Shown one piece after another: positions 24,944 to 32,949 of a DNA stretch of 64,000 nt; the stretch's first letter is position 1; every line of letters starts with the position of its first letter. The position numbers and the translations under genes were made by a program. The DNA lies in contig NZ_CP084541.1 in NCBI RefSeq assembly GCF_020410765.1, forward strand, positions 5,443,501 through 5,507,500, read 5' to 3'. The notes below the pieces were generated by a model that had not been told where the DNA came from, ran no database searches, and was given only the letters and a program-made list of their open reading frames with translations. Origin of the DNA: Streptomyces marincola. GTDB taxonomy: Bacteria > Actinomycetota > Actinomycetes > Streptomycetales > Streptomycetaceae.

Positions 24944-24949
24944 TAGGCT
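24944..24949 (+). promoter_or_regulatory. Likely -10 of the rimP-nusA-infB operon
   Basis: TAGGCT 65 bases before the rimP start, followed by a GGGCGC-GA-GCGCCC dyad (24953-24966) at the predicted start of the transcript, which could protect or regulate its 5' end. Confidence 0.45.
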
Positions 24950-25014
24950 GTTGGGCGCGAGCGCCCGAGACGCGCCACCCCGACAACAGCACACGCGGCC
25001 GAGGAGTCACCCGG

Positions 25015-25521
25015 ATGAGTTCCACCCAGATCGACAGGCTGCGGGAGTTGCTCGAACCGCTGGCCGGCAGCCGGGGGATGGACCTCGAAGAGGTGCGCAT
25101 CACCCCGGCGGGCCGCCGGCGAGTGCTCCAGGTGGTCGTGGACCAGGACGGCGGCGTCGGCCTCGACGCCTGCGCCGAGCTGAGCCGCGAGGTCTCCGCC
25201 CTGCTGGACGAGGACGATGTGATGGGCGGCGCGCCCTACGTACTCGAAGTGACCTCGCCCGGCGCGGAGCGCCCCCTGACCGAGCCGCGCCACTACCGCC
25301 GTGCCGTCGGCCGCCTGGCCCGCCTCCGCCTGCGCGAGGGCGGCGAGGTGACCGCCCGGATCGTCGCGGTGGACGACGAGGGGCTTGATCTCGAAGTGCC
25401 GGGGGAGAAGGGCCGCAGGGCCACGGCGCGGCGGGTGGAGTTCACCGGCATCGCCGGGGCGCGGGTCGAGGTGGAGTTCAGCCGCAAGCCGGCTCGTGAC
25501 GAGAGCCTGAAGGAGACGTAG
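25015..25521 (+). CDS. rimP: Ribosome maturation factor RimP
   Basis: A 168-aa protein needed for maturation of the 30S subunit. Matches: LRELLEPLAGSRGMDLEEV, LQVVVDQDGGVGLDACAELSREVSALLDE, and YVLEVTSPGAERPLTEPRHY with the C-terminal SH3-like domain (VGRLARLRLREG...). ATG at 25015 is the first codon of the conserved SSTQIDRLRELLEPL start. nusA begins two bases after its stop. Confidence 0.93.
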   Translation: MSSTQIDRLRELLEPLAGSRGMDLEEVRITPAGRRRVLQVVVDQDGGVGLDACAELSREVSALLDEDDVMGGAPYVLEVTSPGAERPLTEPRHYRRAVGRLARLRLREGGEVTARIVAVDDEGLDLEVPGEKGRRATARRVEFTGIAGARVEVEFSRKPARDESLKET

Positions 25522-25523
25522 TC

Positions 25524-26528
25524 GTGGACATCGACATGCAGGCCCTGCAAGGGCTCGTCCGGGAGAAGGAGATCTCCTTCGACGTGCTGGTGGAAGCCAT
25601 CGAGTCGGCACTCCTGATCGCGTACCACCGCACCGAGGGCAGCCGCAGGCAGGCCCGGGTGGTACTCGACCGGAAGACGGGCCACGTGACCGTGTGGGCC
25701 CGGGAGGACGCCGAGGACCTGGCGGACGCCGAGGAGGGCGCAAAGCCGCGGGAGTTCGACGACACACCGCAGGGGTTCGGGCGGATCGCGGCCACCACCG
25801 CGAAGCAGGTCATCCTCCAGCGGCTGCGCGACGCCGAGGAGGACGTGACGTTCGGCGAGTACGCGGGCCGCGAGGGCGACGTGGTCGCGGGCATCGTCCA
25901 GCAGGGCCGCGACCCCAAGAGCGTGCTGGTCGACATCGGGCGCCTTGAGGCGATCCTGCCGCCGCAGGAGCAGGTGCCGGGCGAGGTGTACTCGCACGGT
26001 GCCAGGCTGCGCTCGTACGTGGTGCGCGTCGTGAAGGGCGCCCGCGGCCCCTCGGTCACCCTCTCGCGCACGCACCCCAACCTCGTGAAGAAGCTGTTCG
26101 AGCTCGAAGTGCCCGAGATCGCCGACGGCTCGGTCGAGATCGCGGCCATCGCGCGGGAGGCCGGGCACCGCAGCAAGATCGCGGTCCGCTCGCTGCGTTC
26201 AGGGCTGAACGCCAAGGGGGCCTGCATCGGCCCGATGGGCGGCCGGGTCCGCAGCGTCATGGCCGAGCTGCACGGCGAGAAGATCGACATCGTCGACTGG
26301 TCGGACGACCCGGCCGAGCTGGTGGCGAACGCCCTCTCGCCGGCCAGGGTGACCCGGGTCGAGGTGGTGGACGAGGCGGCCAGGTCGGCCCGGGTCACGG
26401 TGCCCGACTACCAGCTGTCCCTCGCCATCGGCAAGGAGGGGCAGAACGCGCGGCTCGCGGCGCGGCTGACCGGCTGGCGCATCGACATCAGGCCGGACAC
26501 CGAGCAGAGCGAGCAGGACGCCGGGTGA
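25524..26528 (+). CDS. nusA: Transcription termination/antitermination factor NusA
   Basis: A 334-aa NusA of the short actinobacterial form: N-terminal RNA-polymerase-binding domain (ISFDVLVEAIESALLIAYHR), S1 domain, then KH1 and KH2 (VKKLFELEVPEIADGSVEI, GACIGPMGGRVRSVM, LAIGKEGQNARLAARLTGW). The acidic repeats of the E. coli protein are absent, as is normal here. GTG start two bases after rimP, so coupled. Confidence 0.95.
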   Translation: MDIDMQALQGLVREKEISFDVLVEAIESALLIAYHRTEGSRRQARVVLDRKTGHVTVWAREDAEDLADAEEGAKPREFDDTPQGFGRIAATTAKQVILQRLRDAEEDVTFGEYAGREGDVVAGIVQQGRDPKSVLVDIGRLEAILPPQEQVPGEVYSHGARLRSYVVRVVKGARGPSVTLSRTHPNLVKKLFELEVPEIADGSVEIAAIAREAGHRSKIAVRSLRSGLNAKGACIGPMGGRVRSVMAELHGEKIDIVDWSDDPAELVANALSPARVTRVEVVDEAARSARVTVPDYQLSLAIGKEGQNARLAARLTGWRIDIRPDTEQSEQDAG

Positions 26529-26635
26529 GCGGCGCCCGGCGCGACCCGGGAATGCCGGCGGCAGGTCGGCTGTTCCCCTGAAAGCTGGCGTGGGCCCGCC
26601 CGATGGGCACGGGCGCACGGGGAGGTAGAATCTTG

Positions 26636-26914
26636 GTGTCTGGCCGGACACGCGCTTGCGGCTGCCCGGAACGTACATGTGTCGGCTGCCGGAAGCGCTC
26701 AGCCCGAGACGGCCTGCTGCGTGTGGTGGTGATCGAGGGTCGCTGTGTCCCCGATCTTCGCGGTACGCTGCCCGGTCGGGGTGCCTATGTGCATCCCACG
26801 CCGGCCTGTCTTGAGCTGGCTGTCCGCCGTCGAGCGTTCCCCAGGGCCTTGAAGGTGCAGGGGCCGCTCGACACGGGGGAGCTGCGGCAGGCGGTCGGTC
26901 AGGCGGCACCGTAG
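26636..26914 (+). CDS. ylxR: YlxR / RnpM family RNA-binding protein
   Basis: A 92-aa protein with the family signature RTCVGCRKRSARDGLLRVV and RGAYVHPTPACLELAVRRRAFPRAL. In Bacillus the YlxR protein (RnpM) binds RNase P RNA; the same role is inferred. GTG at 26636 is preceded by GGAGG (26621-26625) and by a TAGAAT box at 26626-26631, so it can start from its own promoter as well as from the nusA operon. Position between nusA and infB is the universal one. Confidence 0.85.
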   Translation: MSGRTRACGCPERTCVGCRKRSARDGLLRVVVIEGRCVPDLRGTLPGRGAYVHPTPACLELAVRRRAFPRALKVQGPLDTGELRQAVGQAAP

Positions 26915-27069
26915 AAAATGCAAGGTGCGGACGTTCCGCACGAAGAGGTACCTCGCGAGTCGGAAGTAGGTCGAGATTGCGATGAGCACTCGATGAGTAC
27001 GCGATGAGTACGCCCGTGAAGTAGCGAAGGTCCGGCGGACGACCCACCCCGGACCGTATAAGGAGCGAA

Positions 27070-30000
27070 GTGGCTAAGGTCCGGGTATACGAGCTCGCCA
27101 AGGAGCTCGGAGTTGAGAGCAAGGTCGTGATGGCCAAGCTCCAGGAGTTGGGTGAGTTCGTCCGTTCGGCGTCCTCGACGATCGAGGCGCCCGTGGTCCG
27201 CAAACTGACAGATGCCTTCAGCGGCGGCGGTGGCCGCCGCGCCCCGAAGCCGGGCGCGCCCTCAGGCCCGAGGCCTGGCGCCCCGAAGCCGGGCGCCATG
27301 ACCCCGAGGCCGCCCGGCCCCAAGCCGGGCGCCCCCGCCGCGGGGCCCAAGCCGGGCGCCCCGCGCCCCGGCCCCAAGCCCGCCGCCAGGCCGGGCCCGG
27401 CCGCGCCGGAGTTCAGCGCGCCGCCCGCGAGCGGCGAGTCCGCCCCGCCCCGCCCCGGCGGCAACGCGCCGCGACCCGGTGGCGGTGGCGGCCAGCAGGC
27501 GCCGAAGCCCGGCAGCCGGCCGCAGCAGCAGACGCCGAGGCCGCAGGGCGGCAACGCCCCCAAGCCCGCGCCGGCCAAGCCGGGCGGCCCCAAGCCCGGT
27601 GGCCGGCCCTCGGGCCCCCGCCCCGGCAACAACCCGTTCTCGACCGGTGGTTCCACCGGTATGGCCAGGCCCCAGCAGGCGCCGCGCCCCGGCCCTGGAC
27701 CGCGTCCAGGACCCGGTCAGGACCGTCCCGGCCCCCGGCCGGGCGGTGACCGTCCCGGCCCGCGCCCGCAGGCGCCCGGCGGCGGGCGCGCCACGCCCGG
27801 CAACATGCCGCGTCCGCAGGGCGGTCCCGCGGGGCCGCGTCCGGGCCCCGGCGGCAACCGGCCCAACCCGGGCATGATGCCGCAGCGGCCCTCGGCCGGC
27901 GGTCCCGGCGGTCGCCCCGGTGGCGGTCCCGGCGGTCGTCCGGGCGGCGGTCCCGGCGGTCGTCCCGGCGGTGGCGGTGGCGGCGGCTTCGCCGGCCGCG
28001 GCGGTCCCGGCGGTCGTCCCGGTGGCGGCGGTGGCGGCGGCTTCGCCGGCCGCGGCGGCGGCACGGGCACCGGCACCCGCCCGGGTGGCGGCGGTGGCGG
28101 CGGCTTCGGCGGCCGTCCCGGCGGTGGCTTCGGCGGCCGTCCCGGCGGCCCCGGTGGCCGCGGCGGCACCCAGGGCGCGTTCGGCCGTCCCGGCGGCCCG
28201 GCGCGGCGCGGTCGCAAGTCGAAGCGGCAGCGCCGCCAGGAGTACGAGGCCATGCAGGCCCCGTCCATCGGCGGTGTCATGCTGCCGCGCGGCAAGGGCG
28301 AGGCCATCAGGCTCTCGCGCGGCGCCTCGCTCACCGACTTCGCGGAGAAGATCAACGCCAACCCGGCGTCCCTGGTCCAGGTGATGTTCAACCTGGGCGA
28401 GATGGTCACGGCGACCCAGTCGGTCTCGGACGAGACGCTCACGCTGCTCGGCGACGAGATGAACTACACCGTCCAGATCGTCAGCCCGGAGGAGGAGGAC
28501 CGCGAGCTGCTCGAGTCCTTCGACATCGAGTTCGGCGAGGACGAGGGCGGCGAGGAGGCCCTGACCTCCCGCCCGCCGGTGGTCACCGTCATGGGCCACG
28601 TCGACCACGGCAAGACCCGGCTGCTCGACGCGATCCGCAAGACCAACGTCATCGAGGGCGAGGCCGGCGGCATCACCCAGCACATCGGCGCCTACCAGGT
28701 GTCGATCGACGTCAACGGCGAGGACCGCGCGATCACGTTCATCGACACCCCGGGCCACGAGGCGTTCACCGCCATGCGTGCCCGCGGTGCCAAGTCGACC
28801 GACATCGCGATCCTCGTGGTGGCGGCCAACGACGGCGTGATGCCGCAGACGATCGAGGCGCTGAACCACGCCAAGGCGGCGGAGGTGCCGATCGTCGTCG
28901 CGGTCAACAAGATCGACGTCGAGGGCGCCGACCCGGCGAAGGTGCGCGGCCAGCTCACCGAGTTCGGGCTGGTGGCGGAGGAGTACGGCGGCGACACGAT
29001 GTTCGTCGACATCTCCGCCCGCCAGGGCACGAACATCGAGGGGCTGCTCGAAGCGGTCGTCCTGACCGCCGACGCGGCGCTCGACCTGCGGGCCAACCCG
29101 GAGCAGGCGGCGCAGGGCATCGCGATCGAGGCCCACCTCGACCGCGGGCGCGGTGCCGTCGCGACCGTGCTGGTGCAGCGCGGCACGCTGCGGGTCGGCG
29201 ACACGATGGTGGTCGGCGACGCCCACGGCCGTGTGCGGGCGATGCTCGACGACACCGGAAGGAACCTCTCCGAGGCCGGGCCCTCCACGCCGGTCCTGGT
29301 GCAGGGTCTGACCAACGTGCCGGGCGCCGGGGACAACTTCCTGGTGGTCGGCGAGGACCGCACCGCGCGGCAGATCGCCGAGAAGCGCGCCGCCCGCGAG
29401 CGGAACGCGGCGTTCGCCAAGCGCACCCGCCGGGTGTCCCTTGAGGACCTGGACAAGGTGCTCAAGGCGGGCGAGATCCAGCAGCTCAACCTCATCCTCA
29501 AGGGCGACGCGTCCGGTTCCGTCGAGGCCCTGGAGTCCTCACTGCTCCAGCTCGACGTCGGCGAGGGTGTCGATCTGCGGGTGCTGCACCGCGGCGTCGG
29601 TGCGGTCACCGAGACCGACATCGACCTCGCGGCCGGCTCCGACGCGATCGTCCTCGGCTTCAACGTGCGCGCCGAGGGGCGTGCCACGCAGGCGGCCGAG
29701 CGCGAGGGCGTGGACGTCCGGTACTACTCGGTCATCTACCAGGCGATCGAGGAGATCGAGGCGGCCCTGAAGGGCCTGCTGAAGCCGGAGTTCGAAGAGG
29801 TCGAGCTGGGCACCGCCGAGATCCGCGAGGTCTTCCGCTCCTCCAAGCTGGGCAACATCGCGGGTGTCCTCATCCGGTCCGGCGAGGTCAGGCGGAACAC
29901 CAAGGCCCGCCTGGTGCGCGACGGCAAGGTCATCGCGGAGAACCTCACCATCGAGGGCCTGCGGCGGTTCAAGGACGACGTCACCGAGATCAGGGAAGGC

Positions 30001-30093
30001 TTCGAGGGCGGTATCAACCTCGGGAACTTCAACGACATCAAGATCGACGACGTCATCGCGACGTACGAGATGCGGGAGAAGCCCCGCGCGTGA
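27070..30093 (+). CDS. infB: Translation initiation factor IF-2
   Basis: A 1007-aa GTPase that places initiator tRNA on the 30S subunit. Residues 1-55 hold the IF2-N domain (VRVYELAKELGVESKVVMAKL); 60-395 are a Pro/Gly/Arg-rich linker much longer than in E. coli; the G domain starts near residue 508 with GHVDHGKT, then DTPGHE and NKID; domains II-IV follow to YEMREKPRA. GTG at 27070 has AAGGAG in front. Long linkers of this type are usual in Streptomyces. Confidence 0.96.
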   Translation: MAKVRVYELAKELGVESKVVMAKLQELGEFVRSASSTIEAPVVRKLTDAFSGGGGRRAPKPGAPSGPRPGAPKPGAMTPRPPGPKPGAPAAGPKPGAPRPGPKPAARPGPAAPEFSAPPASGESAPPRPGGNAPRPGGGGGQQAPKPGSRPQQQTPRPQGGNAPKPAPAKPGGPKPGGRPSGPRPGNNPFSTGGSTGMARPQQAPRPGPGPRPGPGQDRPGPRPGGDRPGPRPQAPGGGRATPGNMPRPQGGPAGPRPGPGGNRPNPGMMPQRPSAGGPGGRPGGGPGGRPGGGPGGRPGGGGGGGFAGRGGPGGRPGGGGGGGFAGRGGGTGTGTRPGGGGGGGFGGRPGGGFGGRPGGPGGRGGTQGAFGRPGGPARRGRKSKRQRRQEYEAMQAPSIGGVMLPRGKGEAIRLSRGASLTDFAEKINANPASLVQVMFNLGEMVTATQSVSDETLTLLGDEMNYTVQIVSPEEEDRELLESFDIEFGEDEGGEEALTSRPPVVTVMGHVDHGKTRLLDAIRKTNVIEGEAGGITQHIGAYQVSIDVNGEDRAITFIDTPGHEAFTAMRARGAKSTDIAILVVAANDGVMPQTIEALNHAKAAEVPIVVAVNKIDVEGADPAKVRGQLTEFGLVAEEYGGDTMFVDISARQGTNIEGLLEAVVLTADAALDLRANPEQAAQGIAIEAHLDRGRGAVATVLVQRGTLRVGDTMVVGDAHGRVRAMLDDTGRNLSEAGPSTPVLVQGLTNVPGAGDNFLVVGEDRTARQIAEKRAARERNAAFAKRTRRVSLEDLDKVLKAGEIQQLNLILKGDASGSVEALESSLLQLDVGEGVDLRVLHRGVGAVTETDIDLAAGSDAIVLGFNVRAEGRATQAAEREGVDVRYYSVIYQAIEEIEAALKGLLKPEFEEVELGTAEIREVFRSSKLGNIAGVLIRSGEVRRNTKARLVRDGKVIAENLTIEGLRRFKDDVTEIREGFEGGINLGNFNDIKIDDVIATYEMREKPRA
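27895..28190. repeat. Gly/Arg/Pro coding repeats in the IF-2 linker
   Basis: Repeated GGTCCCGGCGGTCGTCCCGG-like units coding for GGRPGGGPGG and GGGGGGFAGRGG segments. They are part of the unstructured linker of infB, not a separate element. Confidence 0.75.
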
Positions 30094-30098
30094 GCAGG

Positions 30099-30147
30099 CG
30101 GCCGGGGCCGGTCGGCCGGGGGAAACTCCGTCGATCGGCCCCGGCCG
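30099..30147 (+). terminator. Possible hairpin after infB
   Basis: An 11-bp perfect stem (30099-30109 with 30137-30147) spanning a 27-base loop, just after the infB stop. The loop is long for a terminator; it may be partial, since the operon continues. Confidence 0.45.
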
Positions 30148-30167
30148 TTCCCGTTACGATCATCGCT

Positions 30168-30464
30168 ATGTATACCGGGACGTTGTCCTTCGACCTGCTG
30201 CTCGGCGACGTCCGCTCGCTGAAGCAGAAGCGCTCCGTGGTACGGCCGATCGTGGCGGAACTGCGCCGTTCCCACGAGGTCAGCGTGGCCGAGGTCGGTG
30301 ATCAGGATCTGTACCGCCGAGCCGAGATCGGGCTGGCCGTCGTCTCGGGGGACGCGGCCCACCTCACCGAAGTCCTCGACCGATGCGAGCGGTGGATGGC
30401 CGCTCGACCCGAAGTGGAGCTGCTGTCCGTGCGGCGGCGCATCCACGGCGACCACGACGAATAG
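30168..30464 (+). CDS. ylxP: DUF503 / YlxP family protein
   Basis: A 98-aa protein with the family pattern GTLSFDLLLGDVRSLKQKRSVVRPIVAELRR and VSVAEVGDQDLYRRAEIGLAVVSGD. The family always sits between infB and rbfA and is thought to act with RbfA in ribosome assembly; no direct motif shows an activity. ATG at 30168 follows TACGAT by seven bases with no Shine-Dalgarno, so a leaderless start is likely. Confidence 0.88.
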   Translation: MYTGTLSFDLLLGDVRSLKQKRSVVRPIVAELRRSHEVSVAEVGDQDLYRRAEIGLAVVSGDAAHLTEVLDRCERWMAARPEVELLSVRRRIHGDHDE

Positions 30465-30511
30465 CACGACTGCGCGCCACCGAGCGGGCACGTGAGCAAG
30501 GAGATGGACCG

Positions 30512-30976
30512 ATGGCGGACAAGGCGCGGGCGAAGAAGCTGGCCGACCTCATTCGCGAGGTGGTCGCCGAGAAGCTCCACCGGGACGTCAAGGACCCGAG
30601 ACTCGGCACCCGGGTCACCATCACCGACACACGGGTCACCGGCGACCTGCGGGAGGCCACCGTGTTCTACACGGTGTACGGCGACGAGGCCGCCCGGGAG
30701 GAGGTCGCGGCGGGGCTGCGCAGCGCCAAGGGCGTGCTGCGGTCCGCCGTCGGGGCCGCCGCGGGGGTGAAGCACACGCCGAGCCTGGAGTTCGTCCCCG
30801 ACGCGCTGCCGGAGAACGCGCGGAACCTGGACGACCTCTTCACCCGGGCGCGGGAACGCGACGAGCAGGTCAGGCAGGCGTCGGCAGGAGCCGAGTACGC
30901 GGGCGACGCCGACCCGTACGTGAAGGACGAGGACCGCGACGACCGCGACGGCGGCCCGGCGCGCGGCGAGGACTGA
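30512..30976 (+). CDS. rbfA: Ribosome-binding factor A
   Basis: A 154-aa cold-shock 30S maturation factor: KKLADLIREVVAEKLHRDVKDPRLG, VTITDTRVTGDLREATVFYTVYG and SLEFVPDALPENARNLDDL, then an acidic tail of about 35 residues (DEDRDDRDG) common in actinobacteria. AAGGAG lies nine bases before the ATG. Confidence 0.93.
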   Translation: MADKARAKKLADLIREVVAEKLHRDVKDPRLGTRVTITDTRVTGDLREATVFYTVYGDEAAREEVAAGLRSAKGVLRSAVGAAAGVKHTPSLEFVPDALPENARNLDDLFTRARERDEQVRQASAGAEYAGDADPYVKDEDRDDRDGGPARGED

Positions 30977-30983
30977 GCGGCCG

Positions 30984-31877
30984 ATGAGCCACAGCGCACC
31001 CGACGGGCTCGTCGTCGTCGACAAGCCCGCCGGATTCACCTCGCACGACGTCGTCGCCGTGCTGCGCGGCGCCGCCCGCACCCGGCGCGTCGGGCATGCC
31101 GGGACGCTGGACCCCATGGCCACCGGCGTGCTCGTCGTCGGCGTCGGGCGCGCCACCCGGCTGCTCGGCCACCTCGCCCTGACCGAGAAGGAGTACGCGG
31201 GCACCATCAGGCTCGGCCAGACGACGGTCACCGACGACGCCGAGGGCGAGATCACCGGGAGCGCCGGTGCCCACGACATCGCCGGGGACGCGCTCGGTGC
31301 GGCGGTCGCCGACCTGACCGGGGACATCATGCAGGTGCCCGCGAAGGTCAGCGCCGTCAAGATCGACGGCCGGCGCTCCTACCACCGGGTGCGCGCCGGG
31401 GAGGACGTGGAGATCCCGGCCCGCCCGGTCACCGTCCGCTCGTTCACCGTCCACGAGGTCCGCGAGCTGCGGGCGGAGGACGGCACCCGGGTGACCGATG
31501 TGGACGTCGGCGTCGTGTGCTCGTCGGGCACCTACATCCGGGCGCTCGCGCGCGACCTGGGAACCGCGCTCGGCACCGGGGGGCACCTCACGGCGCTGCG
31601 GCGGCTGCGTGTGGGGCCCTACGGACTGGCCGCGGCCCACCCGCTCCAGCGCCTGCGGGAGGAGTTGACGGTGCTGCCGCTCGGTGAGGCCGCCGCGGCG
31701 GCGTTCCCGCGCTGGAACGTCGACAAGCAGCAGGCCGCCCTGCTGGGGAACGGTGCCAGGATCGCCACCCCGCCGCTTCCCGCGGGCCCGGTGGCGGTGT
31801 TCGGGCCCGACGACCGTTTCATCGCGCTGATCGACGCCGCGGGCGAGCGGTCGCGGAGCCTGGCGGTCTTCGCCTGA
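30984..31877 (+). CDS. truB: tRNA pseudouridine-55 synthase
   Basis: A 297-aa enzyme that makes pseudouridine 55 in the T-loop of tRNAs. Catalytic Asp43 is in HAGTLDPMATGVL; LVVVDKPAGFTSHDVV opens the protein; VPAKVSAVKIDGRRSYHRVRAGE and CSSGTYIRALARDLG are present. The C-terminal part is the actinobacterial TruB variant. Starts seven bases after rbfA. Confidence 0.95.
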   Translation: MSHSAPDGLVVVDKPAGFTSHDVVAVLRGAARTRRVGHAGTLDPMATGVLVVGVGRATRLLGHLALTEKEYAGTIRLGQTTVTDDAEGEITGSAGAHDIAGDALGAAVADLTGDIMQVPAKVSAVKIDGRRSYHRVRAGEDVEIPARPVTVRSFTVHEVRELRAEDGTRVTDVDVGVVCSSGTYIRALARDLGTALGTGGHLTALRRLRVGPYGLAAAHPLQRLREELTVLPLGEAAAAAFPRWNVDKQQAALLGNGARIATPPLPAGPVAVFGPDDRFIALIDAAGERSRSLAVFA

Positions 31878-31970
31878 CGCGGCCACCCGGCTGCCCGGCC
31901 ACCGCTCCGGGTACCTTGGACCGGCAGGCCCACAGCGGTGGTTCACTGGAGACACGGCGAGGAGCGAACG

Positions 31971-32915
31971 GTGCAGCGCTGGCGTGACATGGCGGACATC
32001 CCTGAGGACTGGGGACGAAGCGTCGTCACCATTGGTTCGTACGACGGGGTGCACCGAGGGCACCAGCTGATCATCGGCAGGGCCGTGGCCCATGCCCGGG
32101 AGCTCGGCCTGCCGACCGTCGTGGTCACGTTCGACCCGCACCCCAAGGAAGTGACGCGGCCGGGCAGCCATCCACCGCTGCTCGCCCCGCATCCCCGGCG
32201 CGCGGAGCTGATGGCCGGGCTCGGGGTCGATGCGGTGCTCGTGCTGCCGTTCACCAAGGAGTTCTCCCAGCTGCCGCCCGCCGAGTTCGTCGTGAAGGTC
32301 CTCGTGGAGAAGCTGCACGCGCGGGCCGTCGTCGAGGGGCCCAACTTCCGCTTCGGCCACCGCGCCGCGGGCACGGTCGGGACCCTCGCGGAACTGGGCG
32401 GCACCTACGGCTTCGACGTCGTGGTCGTCGACCTCGTGGAGAGCGGCGCGGCCGGCGGCGGAGAACCGTTCTCCTCGTCCCTCGTCCGGCGCCTGATCTC
32501 CGAGGGCGACGTGCGCGGAGCGGCCGAGGCGCTGGGCCGTCCGCACCGCCTCGAAGGCATCGTGGTGCACGGCGCACGCCGGGGGCGCGAGCTGGGCATT
32601 CCCACGGCCAACCTCGACACCGTGCCCCACTCGGCCGTTCCCGCGGACGGCGTGTACGCGGGCTGGCTCACCGCGGCGGGGGAACGGATGCCCGCGGCGA
32701 TCTCGGTCGGTACCAACCCGCACTTCGGCGGCACTCGCAGGACCGTCGAGGCGTACGCGCTCGACCGCACGGACCTCGATCTGTACGACCAGTGGGTGGC
32801 CGTCGACTTCCACTCGTTCGTGCGCGGCCAGCAGGCGTTCGACACGCTGGAGGAGCTGCTCGACCGCATGGGTGAGGACATCCGCCGGGTACGGGAACTG
32901 ACCCGGGAGAGCTGA
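31971..32915 (+). CDS. ribF: Bifunctional riboflavin kinase / FAD synthetase
   Basis: A 314-aa enzyme that makes FMN and then FAD. The N-terminal adenylyltransferase has GSYDGVHRGHQLIIGRAV and FSSSLVRRLISEGDV; the C-terminal kinase has GRELGIPTANLDTVPHSAVPADGVY and the Glu of RTVEAYALD. GTG at 31971 has GGAG seven bases upstream; the frame stays open upstream but without family resemblance. Last gene of the rimP-to-ribF block, closed by a hairpin. Confidence 0.94.
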   Translation: MQRWRDMADIPEDWGRSVVTIGSYDGVHRGHQLIIGRAVAHARELGLPTVVVTFDPHPKEVTRPGSHPPLLAPHPRRAELMAGLGVDAVLVLPFTKEFSQLPPAEFVVKVLVEKLHARAVVEGPNFRFGHRAAGTVGTLAELGGTYGFDVVVVDLVESGAAGGGEPFSSSLVRRLISEGDVRGAAEALGRPHRLEGIVVHGARRGRELGIPTANLDTVPHSAVPADGVYAGWLTAAGERMPAAISVGTNPHFGGTRRTVEAYALDRTDLDLYDQWVAVDFHSFVRGQQAFDTLEELLDRMGEDIRRVRELTRES

Positions 32916-32941
32916 CCCGGACCCGTGGGAACGGGCCCGGG
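32916..32941. terminator. Hairpin between ribF and the EspI-like gene
   Basis: An 11-bp stem with one mismatch (32916-32926 with 32931-32941) and a GGGA loop, starting at the base after the ribF stop, between convergent genes. Confidence 0.7.
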
Positions 32942-32949
32942 CCGGCGGC

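Noticed and set aside
27895..28190. Dense repeats that resemble a satellite or CRISPR
   Set aside because: They are in-frame Gly/Arg/Pro codons of the IF-2 linker without unique spacers of constant length.
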